A stretch of 64,000 bases of DNA. Origin: Kibdelosporangium persicum. GTDB taxonomy: Bacteria > Actinomycetota > Actinomycetes > Mycobacteriales > Pseudonocardiaceae. The position numbers were made by a program, and so were the translations under genes. Location of the stretch: assembly GCF_013280595.1 (NCBI RefSeq), contig NZ_JAAATY010000003.1, positions 124,001 to 188,000 on the forward strand, written 5' to 3'. Positions 24,493 through 32,496 of the stretch are shown here, in pieces. The stretch's first letter is position 1; each line of letters starts with the position of its first letter. Below the pieces are notes generated by a model, which saw nothing but the letters and a program-made list of their open reading frames with translations, made no database searches and was not told where the DNA came from.

Positions 24493-25443
24493 ATGGCAGC
24501 GCGGGCGCGGTATCTGACCATCGCCGACGAGCTTCGACGCCGGATCACGCACGGCGAACTGGTGCCCGGCGCCAAGGTGCCGTCGACGCGCCAGATCGCC
24601 GCCGAATGGGGTGTCGCGACGGCGACCGCGGCCAAAGTGCTCACCGCACTGAGCCAGGAAGGCCTGGTGCGCGCCGAACCGCGCTCCGGAACGGTCGTCG
24701 CCGGTCCGCGAAACGCACCGAGCTCCGCGAGTGCGATGCGGCCAAACGCACCGAGCGCACCGCGGCAGCGCTCCGGGCGTGCTCAAGCACTGACGCGCGA
24801 GCGCATCGTCCGGACAGCGATGGCAATCGCCGACAACGAAGGGCTCGGCGTGCTGACCATACGCGGAGTCGCCGCACGGCTCGGCGTCGCGCCGATGGCG
24901 CTGTACAAGCACATCGGCACCAAGGACGAACTGATCGTGCTGATGGCCGACCTGGCGTTCGGTGAGCGCGGATATCCCGCACGACCACCCCAGGGCCGGC
25001 GCGCCCGCCTCGAACTGTGGGCTCGTACGTTGTGGTCGCTGTACCGGCGGCATCCGTGGCTGGCCCAGCTCGGTCCGATCACCCGGCCACTGCCGTTGCC
25101 GAACCTGGCCACCCACGCGGAGTTCGCACTGTCGACATTGGACGGTCTTGGCCTCGGCGCGGCCGCCATGTGCGACCTGCACGTGTTGTTGTTCAGCTAC
25201 ATCCAGGGCATCGCGGTCCACCTCGATCGCGAACAACAGGCCGCGGGCGCGTCCGGGCTGACGATGGACGACTGGGCGGACAACCAGACACCCGCCCTGC
25301 GGGCGATCGCCGCCGACGGCCGTCATCCGACGTTCGCCCGGATGCTGGCCGCCTTGTCGGCCGAGGGCTACGACCTGATCCTGGACAACCTGTTCGAGCT
25401 CGGCCTGCGCGCGTTGCTCGACGGATTGGACCTCAGCGCGTGA
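24493..25443 (+). CDS. Transcriptional regulator with GntR and TetR DNA-binding domains fused
   Basis: 316 residues. Residues 1-75 are a GntR-type winged helix (YLTIADELRRRITHGELVPG, PSTRQIAAEWGVATATAAKV, SQEGLVRAEPRSGTVV). After a Ser/Pro/Arg linker, residues about 98-145 are a TetR helix-turn-helix (LTRERIVRTAMAIADNEGLG, IRGVAARLGVAPMALYKHIG) followed by a TetR_C helical ligand-binding domain. Such two-HTH regulators are known in actinomycetes and repress divergent genes. The ATG has a GGAGGGGG ribosome binding site. Its stop overlaps the end of the convergent EspG-like gene by 11 bp. Confidence 0.85.
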   Translation: MAARARYLTIADELRRRITHGELVPGAKVPSTRQIAAEWGVATATAAKVLTALSQEGLVRAEPRSGTVVAGPRNAPSSASAMRPNAPSAPRQRSGRAQALTRERIVRTAMAIADNEGLGVLTIRGVAARLGVAPMALYKHIGTKDELIVLMADLAFGERGYPARPPQGRRARLELWARTLWSLYRRHPWLAQLGPITRPLPLPNLATHAEFALSTLDGLGLGAAAMCDLHVLLFSYIQGIAVHLDREQQAAGASGLTMDDWADNQTPALRAIAADGRHPTFARMLAALSAEGYDLILDNLFELGLRALLDGLDLSA

Positions 25444-26272
25444 AGGCCGGTTCGCTGGCGCGGGCGAGCTCGCTCATCAGGTGACCGCTCAACGTCATCA
25501 GGGTCTTTTCGATGCAGTCGACGAGCATCTTGCCGTTCGCGGGCTCGACGGTGGTCCAGTCACGGCCGTCGGCGGCGCGGTACTCCTCGATCAGGTAGCG
25601 GCCGTTGGGCGAGTCGAAGAACCCGACCAGTTCGTCGTCGCGTACGGAGTAGCCCATGTGGTCGATGACGGCGGCGGTGAACTCGCCGCGGTCGCCCGCG
25701 CCGTAGATGGTCTCCGCGAGCCAGTTGGCTTCCTCGGATCCGATGCGGGGCGCGCGCCGCTGGGTGCGGTTGCCGGGGCCCGCGATGGAACGGAACCGGG
25801 CGTCCGCGATGACCTCGTTGGGCAGCGACACCGTGCACCCGGGGCCGGGTGCGGCGTCCAGCAACAGCGAGACCGGCGCGCGGGCCAGATCCTCCGGGCG
25901 GATGGCGTGGATGTTCACGTAACCGCCGACGTGCACGCCGAAAGCGGCCTGGTCACCGACCGCGGCCGCGTAGGCCCGGACCGGGCCGCCCAGCCACAGC
26001 CGGGCACTGACGGCACGCCGGGGCCGGGCGAGGATGGTGAACAGGGCCACCAGCCGTGGATGCGGCGCCGACGAATCGGCGAGGCCGGCGCGTTGCAGCT
26101 CGGACCACGCCTTGGAGACCATGCCGCGCCGATCCTGGCCGCGATGCGACACGGTCAGGGTCTCGGGCATGTCGGGCAGCCCGAGGAAGTCCCACAGCAC
26201 CTCGAACGCCAGTTCGGAGATCGTGAAGACCGGTCCGGGCGCCCCCGCGGCTCTGCTTCGTGCGGTTTTCAT
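25433..26272 (-). CDS. EspG-family (ESX secretion-associated) protein
   Basis: 279 residues. The pattern AFEVLWDFLGLPDMPETLTV at the start, the central GVHVGGYVNIHAIRPEDLAR strands and late ...YGAGDRGEFTAAV matching the quasi-repeat of the fold are those of the EspG family. In mycobacteria EspG proteins are cytosolic chaperones for PE/PPE substrates of type VII secretion; actinomycete homologues without PE/PPE are common and of unknown function. The ATG at 26272 is preceded by GGGAGGGG. No ESX component gene lies in this window, so it is an orphan member. Confidence 0.7.
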   Translation of the reverse strand: MKTARSRAAGAPGPVFTISELAFEVLWDFLGLPDMPETLTVSHRGQDRRGMVSKAWSELQRAGLADSSAPHPRLVALFTILARPRRAVSARLWLGGPVRAYAAAVGDQAAFGVHVGGYVNIHAIRPEDLARAPVSLLLDAAPGPGCTVSLPNEVIADARFRSIAGPGNRTQRRAPRIGSEEANWLAETIYGAGDRGEFTAAVIDHMGYSVRDDELVGFFDSPNGRYLIEEYRAADGRDWTTVEPANGKMLVDCIEKTLMTLSGHLMSELARASEPAFTR

Positions 26273-26350
26273 GCACACCCCTCCCATCTGACTTGCTATA
26301 CGAGAACGCGCCGCCCTGCGGTTCACCCGTCCGTGGTTGGATCTTCCGGC

Positions 26351-27355
26351 ATGGGGTACCGACTCAACAGGCGTGCGGCTTTCGGTTTGGGGACCGCGGT
26401 CGCGGCGACAGGCGTGCTGGGCAGCGCTCCGGCGCTGGCGCGGGAAGTGGAAGAAGCGAGTCCGGCGACGCCGGACCGGGCCCGCCGCCGCGTGCGGTGG
26501 ATCCACGACGTCGAGTCCGCCCGGGCGGGCGGCACGTGGAACTCGTACATCAGCGTGGCGGACGGGGTCGCCGTCGACCAGGGTTCGGATGACCTGGTCG
26601 AGGCGTACAGCGTGAACAAGGTGGCCGCCGCGGTCGCCGTGCTCGACAAGATCGACCGGGGTCTGCTGAAGCTCACCGACCAGGTCGAGGTGCCCGCGGA
26701 CATCGTGATCCCGACCGGCGACGGCATCCTCCCGCTCGACCGGGCACATCCGAGCGTGTTCACGCTCGGGCACGTCCTGTCGCTGTTGCTGACCGTCTCC
26801 GACGACACGTGCGTCCGGCTGACCGGCCTGGTCTGCCCGCCCGCGGAGATCAACGAGACCCTGGTGGCCAAGGGTTTCCCGAAGACCCAGGTGATCCCGT
26901 CGGCGAGCAACCCGAACCGGTACTTCCTCGGCAAGACCACGCCGCGGGAGACCCACGACATCCTGCAGGGCCTGGTGAAGGGCACGCTGCTCAGCCCGGC
27001 GTCCACCGACTACATCCTGAACGTGCTGCGCTCGCAGGTGGCGTTCACCGACGGTATCCGTCGCGTGATGTCGTCGGCCGACCGCTCCAGGGTCGCGACG
27101 AAGGCGGGCTGGCTGAACGACGGCCGCAACGAGGCCGGCGTCATGTTCGACAAGGCCGGCAAGCCGGTGCTGACGTACGCCCTGTTCGCCCGCGGGCTGC
27201 CGGACCACGTGGCGGACTTCGGCGGCACGCACCCGTTCGTGCGGGCCCGTGCGGACATGGGGCCGAAGTTCCTCGCGGCGGTCGACAGGATCGCGGGCGA
27301 CTCCAGCGCCCGGACGCTGCGGGCTCAGGCGTACCAGCCCGCCAACGGCGGCTGA
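26351..27355 (+). CDS. Exported class A beta-lactamase-like serine hydrolase
   Basis: 334 residues. A signal peptide with twin arginines (NRRAAFGLGTAVAATGVLG, cleavage near ALA-RE at 30) is followed by the penicillin-binding fold: the active-site tetrad is SVNK (Ser87-Lys90), the second motif reads SDD at 150-152 where class A enzymes have SDN, and the third reads TKAG for KTG. These deviations make beta-lactam hydrolysis uncertain; it may be a peptidase or a diverged enzyme (Beta-lactamase2 family). It is monocistronic, starts at ATG 26351 and ends at a 12-bp stem terminator. Confidence 0.75.
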   Translation: MGYRLNRRAAFGLGTAVAATGVLGSAPALAREVEEASPATPDRARRRVRWIHDVESARAGGTWNSYISVADGVAVDQGSDDLVEAYSVNKVAAAVAVLDKIDRGLLKLTDQVEVPADIVIPTGDGILPLDRAHPSVFTLGHVLSLLLTVSDDTCVRLTGLVCPPAEINETLVAKGFPKTQVIPSASNPNRYFLGKTTPRETHDILQGLVKGTLLSPASTDYILNVLRSQVAFTDGIRRVMSSADRSRVATKAGWLNDGRNEAGVMFDKAGKPVLTYALFARGLPDHVADFGGTHPFVRARADMGPKFLAAVDRIAGDSSARTLRAQAYQPANGG

Positions 27356-27360
27356 GCGCA

Positions 27361-27398
27361 CCGCCGGAGGGCGGTGACAGGCCGCTGCCCTCCGGCGG
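27361..27398 (+). terminator. Intrinsic terminator
   Basis: A perfect 12-bp stem (27361-27372 with 27387-27398) with a 14-nt loop, followed by TTT, directly after the beta-lactamase-like stop codon. Confidence 0.75.
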
Positions 27399-27410
27399 TT
27401 TCGCCGCCTA

Positions 27411-27422
27411 CCGACCGGTCGG
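27411..27422. promoter_or_regulatory. Likely TetR autoregulatory operator
   Basis: CCGACCGGTCGG is a perfect 12-bp palindrome immediately before the TetR gene and upstream of the TAGGGT hexamer (27427-27432), where bound repressor would block its own promoter. The outer CCTACC and GGTAGG (27407-27412, 27425-27430) partly extend the symmetry. Confidence 0.5.
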
Positions 27423-27426
27423 ATGG

Positions 27427-27432
27427 TAGGGT
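27427..27432 (+). promoter_or_regulatory. -10-like hexamer of leaderless promoter
   Basis: TAGGGT lies 8 nt before the GTG at 27441. If this is the -10 box, the ATG at 27423 is upstream of transcription and GTG 27441 is the true start. Confidence 0.35.
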
Positions 27433-27440
27433 CCGGCGCC

Positions 27441-27962
27441 GTGAGTGGCGATACGCGGGCGCGGATCCTCGACACCGCGCTCGACCTGTTCAGCACGCGC
27501 ACCTACAAGGCCGCGTCGATGCGGGAGATCGCCGAACACGTCGGCATCACGAAACCCTCGCTGTACCACCATTTCCGCAGCAAGACCGAGATCCTCGACA
27601 GCCTGGTCGGCCCGGCCGTCGAGCAACTCGCGGCGGTCACGTCCACCGTGCGCGGCGCGGAAGGTGTCCTCAGCGGATGTGTCGGCGTGATGCTGAAGCA
27701 CCGCAAGGCGATGGAGTTGCTGCTGCGGGACGCCTCGGTGCACAGCGAGGAGACGGCCGAGATCATGAAGCGGGTGACGGGCATCGTCGAGCGGGCGACC
27801 GCGTTGATCGCCGGCCCCGACCCCGGCTGGCGGCAACGGGTCCGCGCGGCACAGGCGTTCGCCGCGGCGACCGGCCCGATCAGCCTGTTCCCCGACGTGC
27901 CGGACGAAGAACTGCACGTCGAGCTGGTGCGCGGCGCCGCGGCTGTCCTGGGACGGCAGTGA
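27441..27962 (+). CDS. TetR/AcrR-family transcriptional regulator
   Basis: 173 residues from GTG 27441. The N-terminal HTH (TRARILDTALDLFSTRTYKA, MREIAEHVGITKPSLYHHFR) is standard TetR; the remaining four or five helices form the ligand domain, which cannot be assigned a ligand. I prefer this start to the ATG at 27423 because a palindromic operator and a -10-like box lie between or over the two. No divergent gene is adjacent, so the regulated genes besides itself are unclear; the stress-type membrane protein 110 bp downstream is one candidate. Confidence 0.85.
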   Translation: MSGDTRARILDTALDLFSTRTYKAASMREIAEHVGITKPSLYHHFRSKTEILDSLVGPAVEQLAAVTSTVRGAEGVLSGCVGVMLKHRKAMELLLRDASVHSEETAEIMKRVTGIVERATALIAGPDPGWRQRVRAAQAFAAATGPISLFPDVPDEELHVELVRGAAAVLGRQ

Positions 27963-28073
27963 CCTGGCTGAGAGGGACCTGATAGGTCGCTGTGAACATC
28001 CGGCCGCGGGCACAACTCACCGGCACCTCACGTTGGACGGGATGTAGGAACAAGGATTCCAGAGGTGAGAGCG

Positions 28074-28598
28074 ATGTCCACAGCAGCCTTTCGTCCCCCC
28101 AACGCCATTCCCTCGTTGCCGACGATGCCGAACGGGTGGCCGATCGGCTCCTACGACACGTACGCCGAGGCGCAGCACGCCGTCGACTACCTGGCGGACG
28201 CCAAGTTCCCGGTTCAGGACGTCACCATCGTCGGTGTCGAACCCCTGCTGGTCGAACGGGTGGCCGGGCGGCTGAGCTGGGGCCGGGTCCTGGGCAGCGG
28301 CGCGGCGAGCGGCGCGTGGTTCGGCCTGTTCGTCGGCCTGCTGCTGAGCATGTTCACGGCCGGGTTCGCGTGGGGACCGATCCTCGTCGGCCTGGTCACC
28401 GGTACCGCGTTCGGTCTCGCGTTCGCCGCGATGAACTACGGCGCGACCCGCGGGCGCCGCGACTTCGTGTCGCACAGCCAGATCGTGGCCCGTCGTTACG
28501 ACGTGCTGTGCCAGCCGCGTCAGGCCGAGGCCGCACGTAACCTGCTGGCCAAGCTGTCCATCGGCATGCCTGCCACGCAGGCGGCCGGCCAGGCCTGA
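28074..28598 (+). CDS. General-stress-protein-like (GSP17M/YflT) membrane protein
   Basis: 174 residues from ATG 28074, preceded by AGAGGTGAG. The N-terminal part GSYDTYAEAQHAVDYLADAK and FPVQDVTIVGVE is the YflT/GSP17M domain; two hydrophobic helices follow (SGAASGAWFGLFVGLLLSMF and ILVGLVTGTAFGLAFAAMNY), then a tail with VARRYDVLCQPRQAEAARNL. Such proteins are abundant in actinomycetes, often under stress sigma factors, and are of unknown function. It is monocistronic with its own strong terminator. Confidence 0.75.
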   Translation: MSTAAFRPPNAIPSLPTMPNGWPIGSYDTYAEAQHAVDYLADAKFPVQDVTIVGVEPLLVERVAGRLSWGRVLGSGAASGAWFGLFVGLLLSMFTAGFAWGPILVGLVTGTAFGLAFAAMNYGATRGRRDFVSHSQIVARRYDVLCQPRQAEAARNLLAKLSIGMPATQAAGQA

Positions 28599-28612
28599 CC
28601 GAAACACAGAAG

Positions 28613-28642
28613 GGCGGGCCGTGATTTCACGGTCCGCCTTTT
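28613..28642 (+). terminator. Intrinsic terminator
   Basis: A 12-bp stem with one G-T pair (28613-28624 with 28627-28638), a 2-nt minimal loop and a TTTT tail, 15 bp after the stop of the stress-type membrane protein. Confidence 0.8.
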
Positions 28643-28703
28643 GTGCTATCATCACGTCACCGCCTTCGAGGACGAGAAGCATCATTTTCGTTTCCCGGAA
28701 TCG

Positions 28704-28725
28704 CCGCACCGAAAAGGTGCGGTTT
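28704..28725 (+). terminator. Small hairpin with T-tract in leader of hydrolase gene
   Basis: CCGCACC and GGTGCGG pair over a GAAAA loop and are followed by TTT. It lies between the previous terminator and the hydrolase ATG at 28784 and could be a backup terminator or leader structure. Confidence 0.35.
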
Positions 28726-28783
28726 CCCGCCTGAAAGGGCGCGGACATCGACGGTCCGCCGACCGGTTCGCATACTCGGCACC

Positions 28784-29629
28784 ATGATTCCGACATATGT
28801 TCTGGTGCATCCGTCAGGCAGCAACTCCCGCGTGTGGGCGACGGTGCAGCGGGAAATGGCATTCCGTGGCCACCGGACGCTCGCGGTGGACCTGCCCGGC
28901 CGGGGCACCGGTTTCACCCGGGCATATCAGACACAGGACCTGGCGGCGTTCGCGGCCGAGCCCTCGCCGATCGCGCACGTGACCGGGCGGCAGTGGGTCG
29001 GGCACGTGGTGGACACGGTGCGCCGGATACGCGACCACGGCCCGGTGATCCTGGTCGGGCACAGCCTCGGCGGCCTGATGATCACCGGCGTGGCCAACGA
29101 GATCCCCGGCCTGCTCGCCCGGGTCGTCTACATCGCCGCCCAGTGTCCGGTCACCCTGGCGCCGGGCGACTACATCGCCGAGCCGGAGTGGGCGTCGAGC
29201 ACGCTGTTCCCGGCGACCGCGAAGATCACCATGACCGATCCCGCCGAACGCAGGTACATCCGGCTCAACTGGCGGACGAACGATCCCGCCGCGTTCGACG
29301 CGTTACGGGACGCCCTCGGCGGGGGCGCGAGCCCGGACACGTTCGTCGCGGCGCTCAACGGGTTCGAGCCGGACGAAGTCTGGTGGCAGACCAATCCGAC
29401 GTTCGACATCCGGGTCGGCAAGGACAGCTGGGGACGCGTCCCGCACAGTTTCATCCGGCTCACCGAAGACAAAAACATGCCACCCGCCGCACAGGAACGC
29501 TATATCCAGGAAGCCGACGCGCTGACTCCGCACAACCCGTTTGACGTGCATTTCGCATCCGGCGGGCACGGCACATTCCTCCACCGCCCGGCGGAGGTCG
29601 TGGATATCCTCAGCGGCTTCGGCGAATGA
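28784..29629 (+). CDS. Alpha/beta hydrolase (esterase-like)
   Basis: 281 residues. YVLVHPSGSNSRVWATVQRE, the oxyanion strand, LAVDLPGRGTGF and the nucleophile elbow LVGHSLGGLMITG (Ser about 88) define an alpha/beta hydrolase resembling plant-type methylesterases and EstC-like proteins; a late His is in FASGGHGTFLH. Substrate unknown. Starting at ATG 28784 gives homology from residue 3; the frame is open for 47 codons upstream but that stretch includes the hairpin at 28704. It ends just before a P450 gene on the same strand. Confidence 0.75.
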   Translation: MIPTYVLVHPSGSNSRVWATVQREMAFRGHRTLAVDLPGRGTGFTRAYQTQDLAAFAAEPSPIAHVTGRQWVGHVVDTVRRIRDHGPVILVGHSLGGLMITGVANEIPGLLARVVYIAAQCPVTLAPGDYIAEPEWASSTLFPATAKITMTDPAERRYIRLNWRTNDPAAFDALRDALGGGASPDTFVAALNGFEPDEVWWQTNPTFDIRVGKDSWGRVPHSFIRLTEDKNMPPAAQERYIQEADALTPHNPFDVHFASGGHGTFLHRPAEVVDILSGFGE

Positions 29630-29679
29630 CCGTCATCAGGAACTTGCGGCAGTAACCGGCTGCTGACAGTCTGGTTCGT

Positions 29680-29701
29680 ATGGCACTCACTGCCATTTTT
29701 C
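29680..29701 (+). promoter_or_regulatory. Inverted repeat with T-tract before P450 gene
   Basis: ATGGCA and TGCCAT (29680-29685, 29691-29696) flank CTCAC and are followed by TTTTT. It may be a weak terminator of the hydrolase gene or an operator for the P450. Confidence 0.4.
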
Positions 29702-29717
29702 GGAAGGGATCCCGTTG

Positions 29718-30932
29718 ATGACCGACGTGCCGACCGTTGCCGCGTTCCCGGCGAACCGGACGCCCGGCTGCCCGTTCGACCCGCCGGCCGAGTTCACCCG
29801 GCTGCGCGATCAGGAGACCATCACCAAGGCCAGGTGCCCGGCAGGCATCGACGCCTGGGTGGTCAGCCGTTACGAGGACTTACGAACCGTGCTGTCCGCA
29901 CCGGGGGTCAGCTCACGCAAGTCGCCGTCGACGCACATGAACCCCAACGCCGACCTCGCCCGCCCGGTCACCCCCGGCAACATCCTCCAGATGGACGGCC
30001 AGGAGCACGCCCGGCTGCGCCGGATGCTGACCCCGGAGTTCACCGTCCGGCGGATGGAGGCGCTGCGGCCGTACATCCAGCGGATCGTCGAGGAGCACAT
30101 CGACGCGCTGCTGGCCGGGCCGAAACCGGCCGACCTGTACGAGGCCTTCGCGCTGCCGATCCCGTCGCTGGTGATCTGCGAGATGCTCGGGGTGCCGTAC
30201 GAGGACCGCGAGATGATCCACAAGCACAGCGCCAGGCTGATGGCCGTGGACATCGACCCGGAGGTCCAGTACGCCGTCTACGGTGAGATGCAGGCCTACA
30301 TGACGACGTTGCTCGAGCGCGAACTGGCCGACCCCGGCGACGACCTGATCGGCCGGATGATCACCCGCAGCCGCGAGTCCGGTGACCCGATCAGCGCGGG
30401 CGAGATGGTCGAGCTGGCCCTCACGCTGCTCATCGCGGGCCACGAGACGACCGCCAACATGATCGCGTTGAGCACCACCGTTCTGCTGCAGCAGCCGGAG
30501 AAGCTCGCCGAGCTGCGGAGCGATCCCGGCATCGCACCGACGGCGGTCGAGGAAATGCTCCGATACCTCTCGGTGATCCAGTTCGGATTGCTCCGGTACG
30601 CCACCGAGGACATCCAGGTCGGCGAGCAGACCGTCCCAGCGGGTGACTGGCTGATCGCCTCGCTGGCGTCGGGCAACCGCGACGAGCGGGTGTACCCGGA
30701 CGCCGGCACGATCGCGCTGGACCGCAAGGCCAAGACACACCTGGCCTTCGGGTTCGGCATCCACCAGTGCATCGGCCAGCAACTGGCGCGCATCGAACTG
30801 CAGGAGGTCTACTCCCGGCTGTTCCGCCGCGTCCCGTCCCTGCGGCTGGCCGTGCCGCCCGACCAGATCTCGTTCAAGGACAACGCCCTCGTCTACGGTG
30901 TGCACCAGTTGCCGGTCACCTGGGAGGGCTGA
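29718..30932 (+). CDS. Cytochrome P450 (CYP105-like)
   Basis: 404 residues, the length of soluble bacterial class I P450s. The I-helix oxygen-activation motif is LIAGHETTAN (about 238-246), the ExxR is in VEEMLRY, and the heme-thiolate loop is FGFGIHQCIGQQLAR with Cys351 as ligand. It needs electrons from a ferredoxin and reductase; the reductase is the next gene, 3 bp downstream, so the two form an operon. The substrate cannot be deduced; CYP105-like enzymes hydroxylate diverse drugs and secondary metabolites. ATG 29718 was chosen, with GGAAGGGAT upstream. Confidence 0.92.
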   Translation: MTDVPTVAAFPANRTPGCPFDPPAEFTRLRDQETITKARCPAGIDAWVVSRYEDLRTVLSAPGVSSRKSPSTHMNPNADLARPVTPGNILQMDGQEHARLRRMLTPEFTVRRMEALRPYIQRIVEEHIDALLAGPKPADLYEAFALPIPSLVICEMLGVPYEDREMIHKHSARLMAVDIDPEVQYAVYGEMQAYMTTLLERELADPGDDLIGRMITRSRESGDPISAGEMVELALTLLIAGHETTANMIALSTTVLLQQPEKLAELRSDPGIAPTAVEEMLRYLSVIQFGLLRYATEDIQVGEQTVPAGDWLIASLASGNRDERVYPDAGTIALDRKAKTHLAFGFGIHQCIGQQLARIELQEVYSRLFRRVPSLRLAVPPDQISFKDNALVYGVHQLPVTWEG

Positions 30933-30935
30933 AGC

Positions 30936-32090
30936 ATGGACCGGATCGTGGTCATCGGGGCGTCGGCCGCCGGGCTCACCGCCGCGGAAACGCTTCGCCG
31001 GGAAGGCTTCGACCAGCGGATCACGCTGGTCGGCGACGAGCCGCACCTGCCGTACGACCGGCCGCCGCTGTCCAAGCAGGTCCTGTCGGGCACCTGGGAG
31101 ACCGACAAGATCGCGCTGCGCAAGGACGCGGACTACGAGCAGGCCGGCATCGGCATGCGGCTCGGGACCAAAGCGGTCGGCCTGGACACCGACGCACGGC
31201 TGGTGCACCTCGCCGACGGCGACAGGATCGGCTACGACGGCCTGATCATCGCGACCGGGGTCCGGCCCCGGCTGCTGCCCGATGGCCACGATCTGGCAGG
31301 CGTGCACGTGATGCGGACGGTCGACGACGCCGTCGCGCTGCGCGCCGAACTGGCCACGTCCTCCCGGCTGGTGGTGATCGGCGCGGGGTTCCTCGGGTGC
31401 GAGGCCGCGGCGTCCGCCCGCCGGCTCGGCCTGTCGGTCACGCTCGTCGACCCGCTGCCGCAGCCGATGGTCCGGCAGTTCGGCGCCGAGGTCGGCGGCC
31501 TGGTCGCGCGCCTGCACCAGGCCGAGGGCGTCGACGTGCGCACCGGCGTCGGTGTGGAGCGCTTGGTGGGAACGGACCGAGTCAGCTCGGTGCAATTGAG
31601 CGATGGCACTCAGATCGATGCCGACGTTGTCCTCGTGGCCATCGGTGCGATTCCGGCGACGGACTGGCTGGCGGACAGCGGCGTGCCGATCGGCAACGGC
31701 GTGTTGTGCGACGCGCGGTGCCAGGCGGCGCCCGGCGTGTACGCGGCCGGGGACATCGCGAGCTGGCACCACGAGGGCTTCGACGAGCGGATGCGCGTGG
31801 AGCACCGGATGAACGCCACGGAACAGGGCATGGCCGCCGCGCGCAACCTGCTCGGTGCGGACACCCCGTTCGCGCCGATCCCGTACTTCTGGACCGATCA
31901 GTACGACACCAAGATCGCCGCGTTCGGGCACCTCGCCGGGGACGCGGACGTGTCGGTCGAGCAAGGCGACCCGGCGGAAGGCAGGTTCGTCGCCCACTAC
32001 AGGCGGTCCGGCAGGCTGATCGGCGTGCTGGCGTGGAACATGCCCAAGGAGTTGCGCAAGGCGCGCGGTCTGCTGGCCGAATCGCTCTGA
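30936..32090 (+). CDS. FAD-dependent ferredoxin reductase (rhodocoxin/putidaredoxin reductase type)
   Basis: 384 residues with two dinucleotide-binding folds: FAD at the N-terminus (IVVIGASAAGLTAAETLR), NAD(P)H in the middle (LVVIGAGFLGCEAAASARRL) and the second FAD contact VYAAGDIASW. DEPHLPYDRPPLSKQVLSG and the HRMNATEQGMAAARNLLG helix are typical of P450-system reductases. It transfers electrons from NAD(P)H to a small ferredoxin, which is not encoded between or next to the P450 and this gene. Its immediate adjacency to the P450 makes the pairing near certain. Confidence 0.9.
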   Translation: MDRIVVIGASAAGLTAAETLRREGFDQRITLVGDEPHLPYDRPPLSKQVLSGTWETDKIALRKDADYEQAGIGMRLGTKAVGLDTDARLVHLADGDRIGYDGLIIATGVRPRLLPDGHDLAGVHVMRTVDDAVALRAELATSSRLVVIGAGFLGCEAAASARRLGLSVTLVDPLPQPMVRQFGAEVGGLVARLHQAEGVDVRTGVGVERLVGTDRVSSVQLSDGTQIDADVVLVAIGAIPATDWLADSGVPIGNGVLCDARCQAAPGVYAAGDIASWHHEGFDERMRVEHRMNATEQGMAAARNLLGADTPFAPIPYFWTDQYDTKIAAFGHLAGDADVSVEQGDPAEGRFVAHYRRSGRLIGVLAWNMPKELRKARGLLAESL

Positions 32091-32178
32091 CGTCACCCCA
32101 GGACGAGCGCAGGCCGGCCGACCGGCTGTTCACTGTGGACAGCAGGCCCGGTCCGGGCGTGGCGAAGTGGACTTCGCG

Positions 32179-32307
32179 CTACTCGCGGCCGCGGATGATC
32201 GTCGGCTCGAAGAAGTCGTCGTCGTCCAGTTGGATCGGCAGCTCCACGTCGTAGGTGCCCTCGTCGGTGTCCTCCTCGATCGACACTCTGTCGCGCATGG
32301 CCGTCAT
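32179..32307 (-). CDS. Small acidic protein of 42 residues, unknown
   Basis: Starts ATG 32307 with GGAGCAGGTC directly upstream, a good ribosome binding site. The protein begins MTAMRDRVSIEED, is very acidic (EEDTDEGTYDVELPIQLDDD) and ends FFEPTIIRGRE, with no Cys, no signal and no membrane segment. Its size, clean RBS and convergent placement against the reductase operon suggest a real gene. It could be a small regulatory protein or a precursor peptide, but no peptide-modifying enzyme is nearby. I do not recognise a family. Confidence 0.45.
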   Translation of the reverse strand: MTAMRDRVSIEEDTDEGTYDVELPIQLDDDDFFEPTIIRGRE

Positions 32308-32420
32308 GACCTGCTCCGCTCTCCCGTCAACTCACCTGACCTGACCCAATTCATGGAAGCGAATTCGGAAACCACTCTCAACCCCTATTCCACGTTGTGA
32401 CACAGATTTCACGACAACTT

Positions 32421-32430
32421 GTGATATCAC
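32421..32430. promoter_or_regulatory. GTGATATCAC palindrome before E1 gene
   Basis: A perfect 10-bp palindrome 66 bp before the E1 start, followed by two TTGACA sequences (32440-32445 and 32456-32461). It may be an operator in the divergent region shared with the 42-residue ORF. Confidence 0.3.
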
Positions 32431-32496
32431 GACGGTCTGTTGACAGAACTCGCTCTTGACAAACCGGCGGGTTGCGTACTCGGCCGGGAGGCGGCC

